A stretch of DNA of 38,787 bases, from the NCBI GenBank assembly GCA_945883435.1, contig CAMCXK010000028.1, positions 1 through 38,787 of the forward strand. The letters are read 5' to 3'. This stretch comes from Chthoniobacter flavus (GTDB lineage Bacteria; Verrucomicrobiota; Verrucomicrobiia; Chthoniobacterales; Terrimicrobiaceae). How positions within the stretch are numbered: position 1 is the first letter of the stretch; every line of letters starts with the position of its first letter. Made by a program: the position numbers and the translations under genes. The notes beneath the pieces are model-generated. The model was not told the origin of the DNA and ran no database searches. It saw only the letters and a program-made list of their open reading frames with translations. Positions 8,395 to 16,761 of the stretch are shown piece after piece.

Positions 8395-9246
8395 ATGGCA
8401 CTAATCCACATCAACCGGGACCGGGAGTCGCTCGGCAAATTTACCGAGGTCGAGGTCGCCGAAGGTCTTCGCTCGGGTCGATTTCTTCCGGGCGATCTGG
8501 CTTGGCAGGAACCCATGGAAACTTGGATGCCGCTTTCGACATTCGCCCGTTTGGTGGATGACCCTGCCGAGGTGGAACAGACCCCGCTGCCCGCAATACC
8601 AACAACTCCTCCCGAGCCCGCTTGGGAGCGGGGCGAGGGTTTCTTTCGACCGGGTGACCTGCTCGCCTCGGTGCGCCAGATTTTGGCGGAACCAGTGCGC
8701 ACTTTTCAAGCCCTGCCGGCAGAGGGCGGCCTTTCCAAACCCATTCAAATGGCAGTTCTGTCCGGGTGGTCAACCGGGGCCGTGGCGCTCGCCTACCAAT
8801 TCATCGCCGCGCTTATCAATCCCGAGATGTTTTTCGGGGAGGCCGCCAAATCATTAACCGCGCCTCTCATGGCCGTTGCCTTTGCCGGGGCGTGGATTGT
8901 CATGCCTGTCTTCATCATCCTCGGAGTCTTCCTCTCCGCAGCCTCATTTCACCTCGGCCTTGTGCTCACCGGCGGGGCGAGCAAACCCTTTGCGGCGACT
9001 GTTCGGGCCTTGGCCTACGCGATGGCGGCCACCTCGGTTTTGCAGATCGTGCCCTTGTGTGGTGGCTATCTTTACCCCTTGGCGAATGTGATCTACTCCG
9101 TGCTCGCCTTGCGGGAGGTTCACCGGACCGACCTTTGGCGTGTGGTGGTGGCCGCGTTGCTCGTCTTTTTGCTCTGTTGCGGGGTCTTCGTCGGAATGGC
9201 AACCGCTCTCGGTGCTGCCATGGCCGCGATGAACCTCGTGCCGTGA
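8395..9246 (+). CDS. GYF_2 (DUF4339) plus Yip1-domain membrane protein
   Basis: A 283-residue protein with two parts. Residues 1-50 fit a GYF_2/DUF4339 module (IHINRDRESLGKF, then RSGRFLPGDLAWQEPMETW), a small domain that in bacteria is often joined to membrane regions and may bind proline-rich or other peptides. After a Pro-rich linker (about 58-75) come roughly five hydrophobic helices (about 120-275) that fit a Yip1-type membrane domain. The segment VRQILAEPVRTFQALPAEGG just before the first helix is typical of such proteins. The cellular role is unknown; inner-membrane localisation is predicted. It is the last gene of the plus-strand run from 6737, and a GC-rich hairpin follows 8 bp after its stop. 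Confidence 0.75.
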   Translation: MALIHINRDRESLGKFTEVEVAEGLRSGRFLPGDLAWQEPMETWMPLSTFARLVDDPAEVEQTPLPAIPTTPPEPAWERGEGFFRPGDLLASVRQILAEPVRTFQALPAEGGLSKPIQMAVLSGWSTGAVALAYQFIAALINPEMFFGEAAKSLTAPLMAVAFAGAWIVMPVFIILGVFLSAASFHLGLVLTGGASKPFAATVRALAYAMAATSVLQIVPLCGGYLYPLANVIYSVLALREVHRTDLWRVVVAALLVFLLCCGVFVGMATALGAAMAAMNLVP

Positions 9247-9253
9247 TTGCCGC

Positions 9254-9273
9254 GGGGTGCATTCGAGCGCCCC
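9254..9273 (+). terminator. GC-rich hairpin after the Yip1-domain gene
   Basis: GGGGTGC (9254-9260) can pair with GCGCCCC (9267-9273) around a 6-nt loop, with one G-U pair. It lies 8 bp after the stop codon of the upstream gene. No clear U-tract follows, so it is either a weak intrinsic terminator or an mRNA 3'-end stabiliser. Confidence 0.3.
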
Positions 9274-9398
9274 TTGCCTGAGCAGTTCCCGCCCGCCGCT
9301 CCAAGTTGGTCCAATCCGGTTTACCTTGAAACCTATATTTTTTGTGTCAGCCGTTGCTTCGCAGAGGCGATGACCAGTATCGAAGTAAATCATCCAAC

Positions 9399-10961
9399 AT
9401 GATTCAAAACCCCATCCTTCCGGGCTTCCGGCCTGATCCCTCAATTGTCCGGCAGGGGCTTGATTTCTACATTGCGACAAGCACCTTTGAGTGGTTTCCC
9501 GGGGTGGCCTTGCACCATTCGAGGGATTTGGCGCATTGGAGGCCCATTGGTCATGCTTTAACGCGATCCTCCCAGCTGGAATTACGAGGTGTGGGAGACT
9601 CTGGAGGTGTTTGGGCTCCGTCTCTGAGCTTTGCGGAGGACAAATTCTGGCTGATCCACACAAACATCCGCCAGCGTCTCACAAATTTTAAAGACATTCG
9701 GATTTTTCTCTCCACAGCTCCTGAAATTTCCGGCCCATGGACGGATCCCATCGCCCTTGATTCGATTGGTTTCGACCCTTCACTTTTTCATGATGAGGAC
9801 GGGCGAAAATGGTTGGTTAATATGGTATGGGATTTTCGGAAGGGTCGCAGCCGGTTTGCGGGAATTGTGCTGCAAGAATTCGATGTGCGATCCGAAAGTC
9901 TGATTGGCCCACGCAAAAAAATCTTCGAAAAGCCGGTCTTGATCGAAGGTCCCAACCTCTACAAGCGCGGTGGGTGGTATTACCTGATGCTTGCAGAAGG
10001 AGGCACGGGTTGGAATCACGGGATCTCCATGGCTCGTTCCCGCTCTCTTTGGGGACCCTATGAGGAGGATCCCCATGGGCCTTTGCTGACCACGCGCGAC
10101 ACGCTTGATTCTCCACTCCAAAAAGCAGGGCATGGTGAACTGGTCGAGACACCCTCCGGGGAATGGTATCTGGTGCACTTGGCCAGCCGCCCCTTGCCTC
10201 CCAGCAGGCGTTGTCTTCTCGGGCGGGAAACCTGTTTACAAAAGGTCGAGTGGACAGCCGACGGTTGGTTGCGCCTGGCCGGTGGCGGGTGGCATCCCAA
10301 GCTGGAATGGCCCGCCCCTCAAGGCTTGCACGCCCAGCCTTGGCCTGCGCTGTTGGAACGCGAGGATTTCAATGCCCCCAGCCTTGATTCTCGATGGAGT
10401 GCACTCCGGGTGCCAATGGAAAAATCATGGATTTCACTCGCCGAGCGACCGGGGTGGTTGCGTTTGCGCGGGCGAGATTCACTGCATTCCTTGTTCGAGC
10501 AAAGTCTGGTCGCCCGGCGCATCGAAGAGATTCCCCTGCGCATCGAAACCCGATTGGATTTTGAACCTGTAGGTTTCACCCAAATGGCTGGTCTGATCGT
10601 CTACTATGACACCCGAGGACATTATTACCTGCGGGTCACTTGGAATGAAAGCCATGGCAAGGTTCTCGGTGTCGTATCGACAGACGAAGGTTCATACGAT
10701 GAGCTGGGAGACATTGCGATAGGGAACTGGTCATCAATTTATTTGCGCGCCGAGATTCAGCGGGAGGTGCTGTGTTTTTTTGCGTCGGCAAACGGAAGTG
10801 ATTGGATTGCTATGGGACCGTCGCTGGATGCTTCCAAGCTTTCGGATGATTACGGAGCGGCCTTGCGCTTTACGGGTGCGATGGCGGGTGTGTGTTGTCA
10901 GGATGTGGGAGGCGATCGATCGCATGCGGACTTCGACTATTTTCAGATGAGTCGACTGTGA
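9399..10961 (+). CDS. Glycoside hydrolase family 43, beta-xylosidase-like
   Basis: A 520-residue five-bladed beta-propeller enzyme predicted to release xylose (or arabinose) from xylo-oligosaccharides. The GH43 catalytic set is present: general base Asp13 in FRPDPS, pKa-modulating Asp126 in GFDPSLFHDEDG, and general acid Glu183 in LIEGPNLYKRGGWYYL. Residues from about 320 form the C-terminal concanavalin-like beta-sandwich of beta-xylosidases (FEPVGFTQMAGLIVYYD near 387-403). The start at 9399 is chosen because IQNPILPGFRPDPS is the family N terminus; the 19 upstream in-frame residues are non-homologous. There is no signal peptide, so it probably acts in the cytoplasm on imported oligosaccharides. 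A secreted hydrolase gene follows 83 bp later. Confidence 0.92.
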   Translation: MIQNPILPGFRPDPSIVRQGLDFYIATSTFEWFPGVALHHSRDLAHWRPIGHALTRSSQLELRGVGDSGGVWAPSLSFAEDKFWLIHTNIRQRLTNFKDIRIFLSTAPEISGPWTDPIALDSIGFDPSLFHDEDGRKWLVNMVWDFRKGRSRFAGIVLQEFDVRSESLIGPRKKIFEKPVLIEGPNLYKRGGWYYLMLAEGGTGWNHGISMARSRSLWGPYEEDPHGPLLTTRDTLDSPLQKAGHGELVETPSGEWYLVHLASRPLPPSRRCLLGRETCLQKVEWTADGWLRLAGGGWHPKLEWPAPQGLHAQPWPALLEREDFNAPSLDSRWSALRVPMEKSWISLAERPGWLRLRGRDSLHSLFEQSLVARRIEEIPLRIETRLDFEPVGFTQMAGLIVYYDTRGHYYLRVTWNESHGKVLGVVSTDEGSYDELGDIAIGNWSSIYLRAEIQREVLCFFASANGSDWIAMGPSLDASKLSDDYGAALRFTGAMAGVCCQDVGGDRSHADFDYFQMSRL

Positions 10962-11044
10962 CATCCCGAGTTTTCCTCAAGCTGGTTTATCGGTTAATCC
11001 GATGCCGTCTTGTTTCGGACAGTTTAAGACTGCTGGATGAAATT

Positions 11045-12925
11045 ATGCGTTGCCTTATGAAGCATGCCGTTCTGAGTTATCTTTTGAGTGCCGCTCTTTT
11101 GTTCGTTTGTTCGTTTGGCCAAAGTTTGGCTATGGCTTCCGAGAATCGCGATTCTGTTTGGCAATGGTCTGTTCCATTGGAAGGAATGGGACTCTCCTCG
11201 GAGACGAATGATTATCCGAGGGCGTTCCTTTATATTCCTCCCGAGGCAAAGCATCTGCGCGGGGTTTTGATCGGACAGCACAACATGCTCGAAGAACCTA
11301 TTCTGGAACACAAGGCGGTGCGTGCCGGATTGGCAGATGCTGGGATGGCTGCGATCTGGGTTTCACCACAATTTCAAGGTAGTTTCAATTTCACGGAACA
11401 CCCTGATGGGCCGGTTACTTTTCAGGAAATGCTGAACAAGTTGGCCGATGTCTCCGGCTATGACGAACTCTCAAAGGTTCCTGTGGTCTGGATTGGTCAT
11501 TCCGCAATGGCAAATGCTCCTTATCATTTTGCTGCATGGGATTTGAAAACGCATGGAACCGCTGCCCGGCGCTGTGCGGCGGGGATTTCCGTAAAAGGCT
11601 ATTTTCCAACTCATAAAGAAACTGATCCCGACTACTCGGATGCGGACTTGGCAGGCGTTCCGATTCTTTACATCGAGGGCGAGTATGCCGATGCACACGG
11701 GCGGGCCGGAAGTTTTCTCAAAATCCGCAATGCGACTCCGGGTTCCATTTTTTCATTTTTAGCAGATGTCGGCGGAGGCCATTTCGACTGGAACAACAAC
11801 ATTTGTGAATACATCGGCATGTATCTCCGCAAGTTGGGTGAGTTCCGTTTGCCGGAACGCGTGGATGCCAAAGATGGTGGGGTTTTAAAGACGATTGATC
11901 CGGCGAATCAAGGCTGGTTGGCGGAGCGTTGGCACAAAGACAAACCTGCGGAATCTCAGCCTGCCGATGTTGCGACCTATGCGGGGGATGCGAAGCAGGC
12001 GTTCTGGTATTTCGATAAGGAACATGCGAAGGAGACATTCCAGAGACAATCCGCCAAGCGAGCGAAGCGCCAGTTGCTCGCCTATACTCAAAACGGATCT
12101 CTCTTGGAACAGCGGGAAACGCATTTTCAAGTGCAACCTGCATTTCTTCCCTGTCCCGATGGGGACGGCTTAACATTTCAACTGGGCACAACTTTCCTGG
12201 ACTCTGTCCCGGCGGTCAGCACGCGCTTGTCTGGCTGGACGGGACTTCCCGTTGGAACACCTCTCGGGCACTCGTCAAAAAGTCCGGTTGTCATCGAACG
12301 CATTTGTGGCCCCGTGGAAAAGATTTCAGAGAACACCTTCCGGATCGCCTTCGACCGCGTGGGATTGAACAACCGCATCAAACAATGGCGTTCCCGGGAC
12401 ATTTGTTTGCAAGCAGTGCACCCCGGCGATGAGGAGTATGCGGGTGCTGTCCAGCAGGCCTTGATTCGCATCCCTCTTCCGCTCACTACCGGAGCTCCCC
12501 AACTGATTACCTTTCCCGAAATCCCGGACCAAAGCAGTTCCACAAAGTCTATTTCCCTTGCTGCAACAACCACTGCAGCGGAGAGCTTTCCTGAAGCCAA
12601 GGTCGGCTTCTATGTCCGTGAGGGGCCTGCAAAAATCGAAGGAAATCAACTGGTATTCACGCCCATCCCTTGTCGTGCGAAATTTCCGGTCAAAGTTACC
12701 GTGGTTGCTTGGCAGTATGGTCGCACCATCGATCCCAAATTGCGGACCGCCGAGCCCGTCGAAAGGACCTTCCACATTCTGGCGCCTTCCACGCATGAGT
12801 CGTGGCTGGAAAATTCCGAAGCCTCAGCAGGTCCGCCGCAGGCGTGTCACAGCCCCCATTTGCCACTCTCTCGCGTTTTAAAAGATCAATGCCATTGCAA
12901 CCACTCGATGAACCATGCCAACTAA
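11045..12925 (+). CDS. Secreted alpha/beta-hydrolase-like protein, aberrant C terminus
   Basis: About 626 residues with a signal peptide (hydrophobic stretch to about residue 31). The first 300 residues look like an esterase-type alpha/beta hydrolase: nucleophile elbow GHSAMA with Ser153, then EGEYADAH and a likely catalytic His246 in GGGHFDWNN. The C-terminal region (about 500-578) looks like a beta-sandwich (FYVREGPAKIEGNQLVFTPI). An ATG at 11057 is an alternative start; GGATG about 6 nt upstream favours 11045. The last 45-50 residues, from about 12780, are low in pattern and rich in Cys, His and Asn, and the stop overlaps that of a broken integrase. I infer that the native end has been lost. 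Substrate unknown; xylan-linked esters are a guess from the GH43 neighbour. Confidence 0.6.
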   Translation: MRCLMKHAVLSYLLSAALLFVCSFGQSLAMASENRDSVWQWSVPLEGMGLSSETNDYPRAFLYIPPEAKHLRGVLIGQHNMLEEPILEHKAVRAGLADAGMAAIWVSPQFQGSFNFTEHPDGPVTFQEMLNKLADVSGYDELSKVPVVWIGHSAMANAPYHFAAWDLKTHGTAARRCAAGISVKGYFPTHKETDPDYSDADLAGVPILYIEGEYADAHGRAGSFLKIRNATPGSIFSFLADVGGGHFDWNNNICEYIGMYLRKLGEFRLPERVDAKDGGVLKTIDPANQGWLAERWHKDKPAESQPADVATYAGDAKQAFWYFDKEHAKETFQRQSAKRAKRQLLAYTQNGSLLEQRETHFQVQPAFLPCPDGDGLTFQLGTTFLDSVPAVSTRLSGWTGLPVGTPLGHSSKSPVVIERICGPVEKISENTFRIAFDRVGLNNRIKQWRSRDICLQAVHPGDEEYAGAVQQALIRIPLPLTTGAPQLITFPEIPDQSSSTKSISLAATTTAAESFPEAKVGFYVREGPAKIEGNQLVFTPIPCRAKFPVKVTVVAWQYGRTIDPKLRTAEPVERTFHILAPSTHESWLENSEASAGPPQACHSPHLPLSRVLKDQCHCNHSMNHAN

Positions 12926-13773
12926 AATTGTCTCCCAAATTCCACCGCCGACCAATCCAAGCGACCGATCTCGGAGCTGCGAAGCCCCGCAAAAGCGGCG
13001 ATGGCAAGATAAGGAACCATGTCCGCCTCGGAACTTTCCAACAGCTGACGCATTTCCTCCGGCGTGAAAATCTGCGGAGCCACATAAGCCTCGCGCTTCT
13101 TGTCCAGACCAGCCGCCGCGGTCGGCCGGTCCTGCCGCAGATAGGACTGTTTCTGCGCCCAGAGGAAGAACGTCCGCAAGCACGTGATGAAATTGTTCTT
13201 CGTCCGGGCACTGCCCCTGATCCCGTCAATGAATCGCCGCAGTGCCTGCACGGGAATTTCGTGCAATTGTTCTGCGGCGAAACTCCGGCCGAAACCGGTC
13301 AACAGTTGCCGCACCGTCTGAATGTGGCGGGATGACAACCCCGACTCTTCCTTCAGCTTGATGTATTCCTTGGCTGCAGCCTGCGCATTGACCGTGGTCA
13401 GCTCCTTGAGCAATTGCGCCATGCAACTCGCCTTGGGGACCATGGGCGTGCCGAGCAGTGCCTGCCGCGTATCGGCCCATTCACGAATGGCAAACGGCAG
13501 GGAAACTCCGAACTTTGCCGCGATGGACTCCGCGTCCCGCAGGACACTGATGTCCAGAGGCGTGATCTCCGATGCACGGGCGCCGTTGAGCAGCGAAATA
13601 TGGACCTGCTGGGCGTAAGCTTTGGCCTTCTGCGGATCGGCCAGTGTCTTGGTCTGCTTCTCACCCAGCTCATACCAGCGCACTTGGTAGGAGCGGTAGC
13701 GCGAGCGTTTGCGGCGCAAAGGATAGATCCTGACTTCAGACGATCCGTGGCCTACGACGTGAACGCGATGCAT
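12922..13773 (-). pseudogene. Tyrosine recombinase (integrase), C-terminally truncated
   Basis: Remnant of a site-specific tyrosine integrase. Reading from the ATG at 13773 (MHRVHVVGHG) gives an N-terminal segment (YPLRRKRSRYRSYQVRW), a core-binding SAM-like domain (about 115-215), and the start of the catalytic domain up to AGLRSSEIGRLDWSAVEFG, which contains the first catalytic Arg (residue 265). The frame stops 18 residues later, so the catalytic Lys, the HxxR motif and the Tyr nucleophile are missing; about 100 or more residues are lost and the product cannot recombine DNA. It lies 95 bp from the 3' end of tRNA-Asp in the same direction, the usual arrangement for an element integrated in a tRNA gene. 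Confidence 0.85.
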
Positions 13774-13868
13774 ATGGCATCGCGGTGGTGTCAACGGTTG
13801 GTATGAAATTTTGCATGAAACCAAACCGCCATTTCCTCCACAACTACCTGCCCTCGCGTGACATGCGA

Positions 13869-13945
13869 TGGCGGAGCCTACGGGGCTCGAACCCGCAACC
13901 TCTGCCGTGACAGGGCAGCGCTCTGACCGATTGAGCTAAGGCTCC
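13869..13945 (-). tRNA. tRNA-Asp (anticodon GUC)
   Basis: On the minus strand the 77-nt sequence folds fully. The acceptor stem is GGAGCCT with AGGCTCC, the D stem GCTC/GAGC, and the anticodon stem CTGCC/GGCAG with loop CTGTCAC giving anticodon GTC. The T stem is GCGGG/CCCGT with loop TTCGAGC, followed by discriminator G and an encoded CCA. A truncated integrase gene lies just past its 3' end, which marks this tRNA as a likely attachment site. Confidence 0.97.
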
Positions 13946-13959
13946 TTGAGGAGCCGATG

Positions 13960-13987
13960 AGAATAACTTGCCGCTCGGATTTGGCAA
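13960..13987 (-). promoter_or_regulatory. Sigma-70-like promoter of tRNA-Asp
   Basis: On the minus strand TTGCCA (13987-13982) and TATTCT (13965-13960) are separated by 16 bp. This places a start point a few bases before the tRNA 5' end at 13945. Assignment is by consensus match only. Confidence 0.5.
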
Positions 13988-14081
13988 TCAGTTTTTGTGG
14001 TTAATTTTTAACCCACTTTACCGAGAGGAGAGCGGGAGCAATCGGCTGACCTCGGGCGACGAAGATCGCTTGGAAATTCAA

Positions 14082-14606
14082 TCAAGGCAGTGTGTCGAGG
14101 GCCTCCTGAACTTCGCGGGCATGGGATCCTGTTTGGGCGGAGGGGGTCATCCACACAATCTTGCCGTCGCGGATCAGGAAAGATTGGCGCTTGCTCACTG
14201 GCAGTCCCATGACTCCGCCAACTCCAAATGCCTCGGCGAGGCGTCCATCGGCATCGGCGACGAGGGGGAAGGGGAGTTGATATTTTTCCTGAAACTTCTT
14301 TTGTGAAGCGGCGGAGTCGCGGCTGACACCGAGGATCTGGATGTTCTTTCCCTGGAGATCGGCAAAGCTGTCACGCAACGAACACGCCTGGGCGGTGCAG
14401 CCGGGCGTATCCGCCTTGGGATAGAAAAACACCAGCGTGGTTCCCTTGGCATAGATGTCGGCGAAGTGGATAGGATTTCCGTTTTGGTCGATGCCGCTGA
14501 CGAGCGGGGCTGGTGCGCCTGTCTCGAGTGCTTTGAGTGATGGTCCGAAGAGTCCCATGAGAGTGATGAGGAGCAGAGTTGGTTTCACCATAACATTACG
14601 AATCAT
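14082..14606 (-). CDS. Peroxiredoxin, PrxQ/BCP type, exported
   Basis: Thiol peroxidase that reduces peroxides with electrons from thioredoxin-like donors. The thioredoxin fold carries FFYPKADTPGCTAQACSLRD, with the peroxidatic Cys in PGCT and the resolving Cys five residues later, the PrxQ/BCP arrangement. A hydrophobic N-terminal segment (VKPTLLLITLMGLFG) ending near LKALETG looks like a signal peptide, so a periplasmic location is likely. Starts at 14633, 14606 and 14591 are all possible; none has a clear ribosome binding site, and 14606 leaves a short basic n-region. The gene lies between tRNA-Asp and a glycosyltransferase gene. Confidence 0.9.
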   Translation of the reverse strand: MIRNVMVKPTLLLITLMGLFGPSLKALETGAPAPLVSGIDQNGNPIHFADIYAKGTTLVFFYPKADTPGCTAQACSLRDSFADLQGKNIQILGVSRDSAASQKKFQEKYQLPFPLVADADGRLAEAFGVGGVMGLPVSKRQSFLIRDGKIVWMTPSAQTGSHAREVQEALDTLP

Positions 14607-14648
14607 GCGTGCAGATCGCTTTGCAAAAATCACGGGCTGCCGGGGGAT

Positions 14649-15731
14649 TCATCGAAGGCCTTGCAGAAAGGCATCGGTTTCGCGGGAGTTGTCATGCAGT
14701 TCGCGAACGAACCGAGCGCAACCCTCCTGCATGGCGGACAGGAGGGCAGGGTCGGCCAGCATTTCCCGGCCGAGTCTCGCAAGATCAGCGGAGTGCCCAT
14801 TGGCGAAGAGGCCCGGGGTGAAGCGCTCGAAAAGTTGGTCGGGATTCACCCCCAGCGAAAGGAGTGCGGCGTGGCCAAGTCCGGACTGGATAAAACTGTT
14901 CGGCCAGCCTTCCCACTCCGAGGTGTTCACAAATATGCGGGCACGATCGTAGTGGCTCTGAATTTCGTGGTAGGGGACCTTTTCGATAAAGCGGAGATTG
15001 GGGATGGCGGCGGCACGGCGGGCGATGCCATCCCAGAGACTAGCATCCTCTCGGGGGCAGATCATTTCAAACGTATGGTCCTGCAGCGCTTCCGCCAGAT
15101 CGAGAAAATGCCGGGGCTGCTTGACGGGTTGGCAACGGGAGACCCAGAGAAAATCGACCTCCTTGAGTTCATTGCGTGGAAAGGCCCGCGGAAGGATGAG
15201 GTTGCGATACATCGAGCATGGCCATCCTCTCTTTTGAAAAAGCCGCTCTTGGGTGTGGGTCATCGCAAAGCGGCGGTCACAGTTGGCAACGCCCCACTCG
15301 AACAATCCGCCACGCAGTGGATTTTCCCTGCGGAAATCACCGGTGAGTTCGCTGTCGAGTCCGCAGATGAATCCTGTGCGGGAACCGAGAATCCGACCAA
15401 CCGCGACGACGAACGCCATCCAAGCCGTCCATCCCAAAACAAAAACCCAATCCGGCCGCTCTTCCGTGAGCACACCGAGCAGTCTTGGAGCCGAGAGCGC
15501 CATTCGCAGGGGATTCCCGCTGTGAAAGGCACCCGCTGTGCGGATGCGCACCCCCTCGCACACGAGACCATCCCCCTGTCCCGTGTCGCCCGAGACAATC
15601 ACAGTCTCGAGCCCCCGCCGGGCGAGTTCGCGCGCCAAGAGGGCGACTTGCAGTTCGGCCCCGCCGGATACGCGCGTTGAACTCCGCTCCAGCACGAGGT
15701 GTGCGTGGCTCGAGAGGAAGGCGATTTTCAT
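14649..15731 (-). CDS. GT-B glycosyltransferase (GT1/GT4 type)
   Basis: A 360-residue retaining-type glycosyltransferase with the GT-B fold. The N-terminal acceptor domain starts MKIAFLSSHAHLV and has SGGAELQVALLARELARRG, typical of group 1 enzymes. The C-terminal donor domain has FLWVSRCQPVKQP and the NTSEWEGWPNSFIQSGL segment, corresponding to the E(x7)E-like donor-binding region. The ATG at 15731 is chosen because upstream in-frame residues are unlike the family. It lies 49 bp downstream of a GT2 gene on the same strand, and the pair probably helps build a surface glycan. Donor and acceptor are unknown. Confidence 0.87.
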   Translation of the reverse strand: MKIAFLSSHAHLVLERSSTRVSGGAELQVALLARELARRGLETVIVSGDTGQGDGLVCEGVRIRTAGAFHSGNPLRMALSAPRLLGVLTEERPDWVFVLGWTAWMAFVVAVGRILGSRTGFICGLDSELTGDFRRENPLRGGLFEWGVANCDRRFAMTHTQERLFQKRGWPCSMYRNLILPRAFPRNELKEVDFLWVSRCQPVKQPRHFLDLAEALQDHTFEMICPREDASLWDGIARRAAAIPNLRFIEKVPYHEIQSHYDRARIFVNTSEWEGWPNSFIQSGLGHAALLSLGVNPDQLFERFTPGLFANGHSADLARLGREMLADPALLSAMQEGCARFVRELHDNSRETDAFLQGLR

Positions 15732-15780
15732 GCCCGGAGACTGAACACTTTCCCGGCGGCTGGGGAGTCGGAATCCAGCC

Positions 15781-16698
15781 TCATACAATCGAGTATCCTC
15801 CGCGGAGTGCCATGATTCGGCGGAGCACGCGGGAGCCACAGACTCGATCCGCAAGGGCGATGGGAAAGGCGGTAGCAAGCGAGGGATTTCTCAGGGGAGC
15901 GGCCAAGAGCGACTTCCAGAGAAGCCGGCAACCCGCACCGGGGCGATTGTGCCTGAGCAGGCATCGGCCAGCGTTTTCCCAGTGGCGGGAGACAACCTCC
16001 CTCTCGTGAAGGGCTCCAAATGCCCGGATGGATTCCCGGTGCTTCTCCAGAAACAGGCGTGTTGAGGATACCGTCGCATCGGGATGGGAGGGGGAGTTTT
16101 CATGAATGAGGGCGAGGGGATCGGGAAGCACGCAAAGGCGATGTTTGGACGATGCTCTCAAGGCCCAGTCCCAATCTTCCAAAACCCTTAGACGTTCGTC
16201 TTGGCCGCCCAATGATTGCCACAAGGACCGCCTGACCAATGGCGTGCTGGCTCCGTGAAAGGGCAGTGCACCCTGAAGGTGGCGTTCGCCCGGTTGGGAT
16301 TCAAGAACGCGAACCTCGCGGCGGCCTCCGTCGCGGCGCACATACATATGCGAAGTGGCGCAGTAGGCGATCGAGGGATCCGCCTTCAAAGCCGCGATTT
16401 GGCGGGACAATTTTCCGGGGAGCCACTCGTCATCCGAGTCGAGAAAGGCGATCCACTCCCCTGTGGTGAGCTCCAGCGCGGCATTTCGCGCTGCGGCCGC
16501 ACCGCAATTCCGCTCCAGACGGGCAACCTTCAAGCCGGGCCACTCTCGCAGGGCCACTGTCACCGTGTCGTCGGTTGACGCATCATCCCCCAGGACGATT
16601 TCAAGGCCGTCCATATTTTGTCGGCGGATACTCTCCAGGGCCCGTGGCAGGCAATGGGCACGGTTGAAAGCGGGGATGACAATACTGATTTCAGGCAT
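15781..16698 (-). CDS. GT2 glycosyltransferase
   Basis: A 305-residue GT-A fold enzyme. It starts MPEISIVIPAFNRAHCLPRA, followed by the nucleotide-binding DDASTDDT (about 37-44), a NCGAAAARNAAL motif, and the DxD-type LDSDDEW (about 84-90). The acceptor side has VLEDWDWALRA (ED-like catalytic region). Residues from about 200 onward are a less conserved Arg-rich helical tail. The start at 16698 fits the beginning of the fold. It is divergent from the GT-C gene (63 bp apart) and upstream of the GT-B gene, so these three form a small glycan-assembly group. Specificity cannot be assigned. Confidence 0.88.
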   Translation of the reverse strand: MPEISIVIPAFNRAHCLPRALESIRRQNMDGLEIVLGDDASTDDTVTVALREWPGLKVARLERNCGAAAARNAALELTTGEWIAFLDSDDEWLPGKLSRQIAALKADPSIAYCATSHMYVRRDGGRREVRVLESQPGERHLQGALPFHGASTPLVRRSLWQSLGGQDERLRVLEDWDWALRASSKHRLCVLPDPLALIHENSPSHPDATVSSTRLFLEKHRESIRAFGALHEREVVSRHWENAGRCLLRHNRPGAGCRLLWKSLLAAPLRNPSLATAFPIALADRVCGSRVLRRIMALRGGYSIV

Positions 16699-16761
16699 GG
16701 ACAATCGGGCGTCCGGATTCGACTTGTCAGAGCATCCGGACAACCGCATAAGCCAACGCGG

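Noticed and set aside
7313-8401. 362-residue minus-strand frame across the oxidoreductase and DUF6428-like genes
   Set aside because: Covers two sense genes with clear family motifs; no own motif.
13999-14013. Palindrome GGTTAA-TTT-TTAACC between the peroxiredoxin and tRNA-Asp genes
   Set aside because: AT-rich with a 3-nt centre; too weak to call a terminator or operator without comparison.
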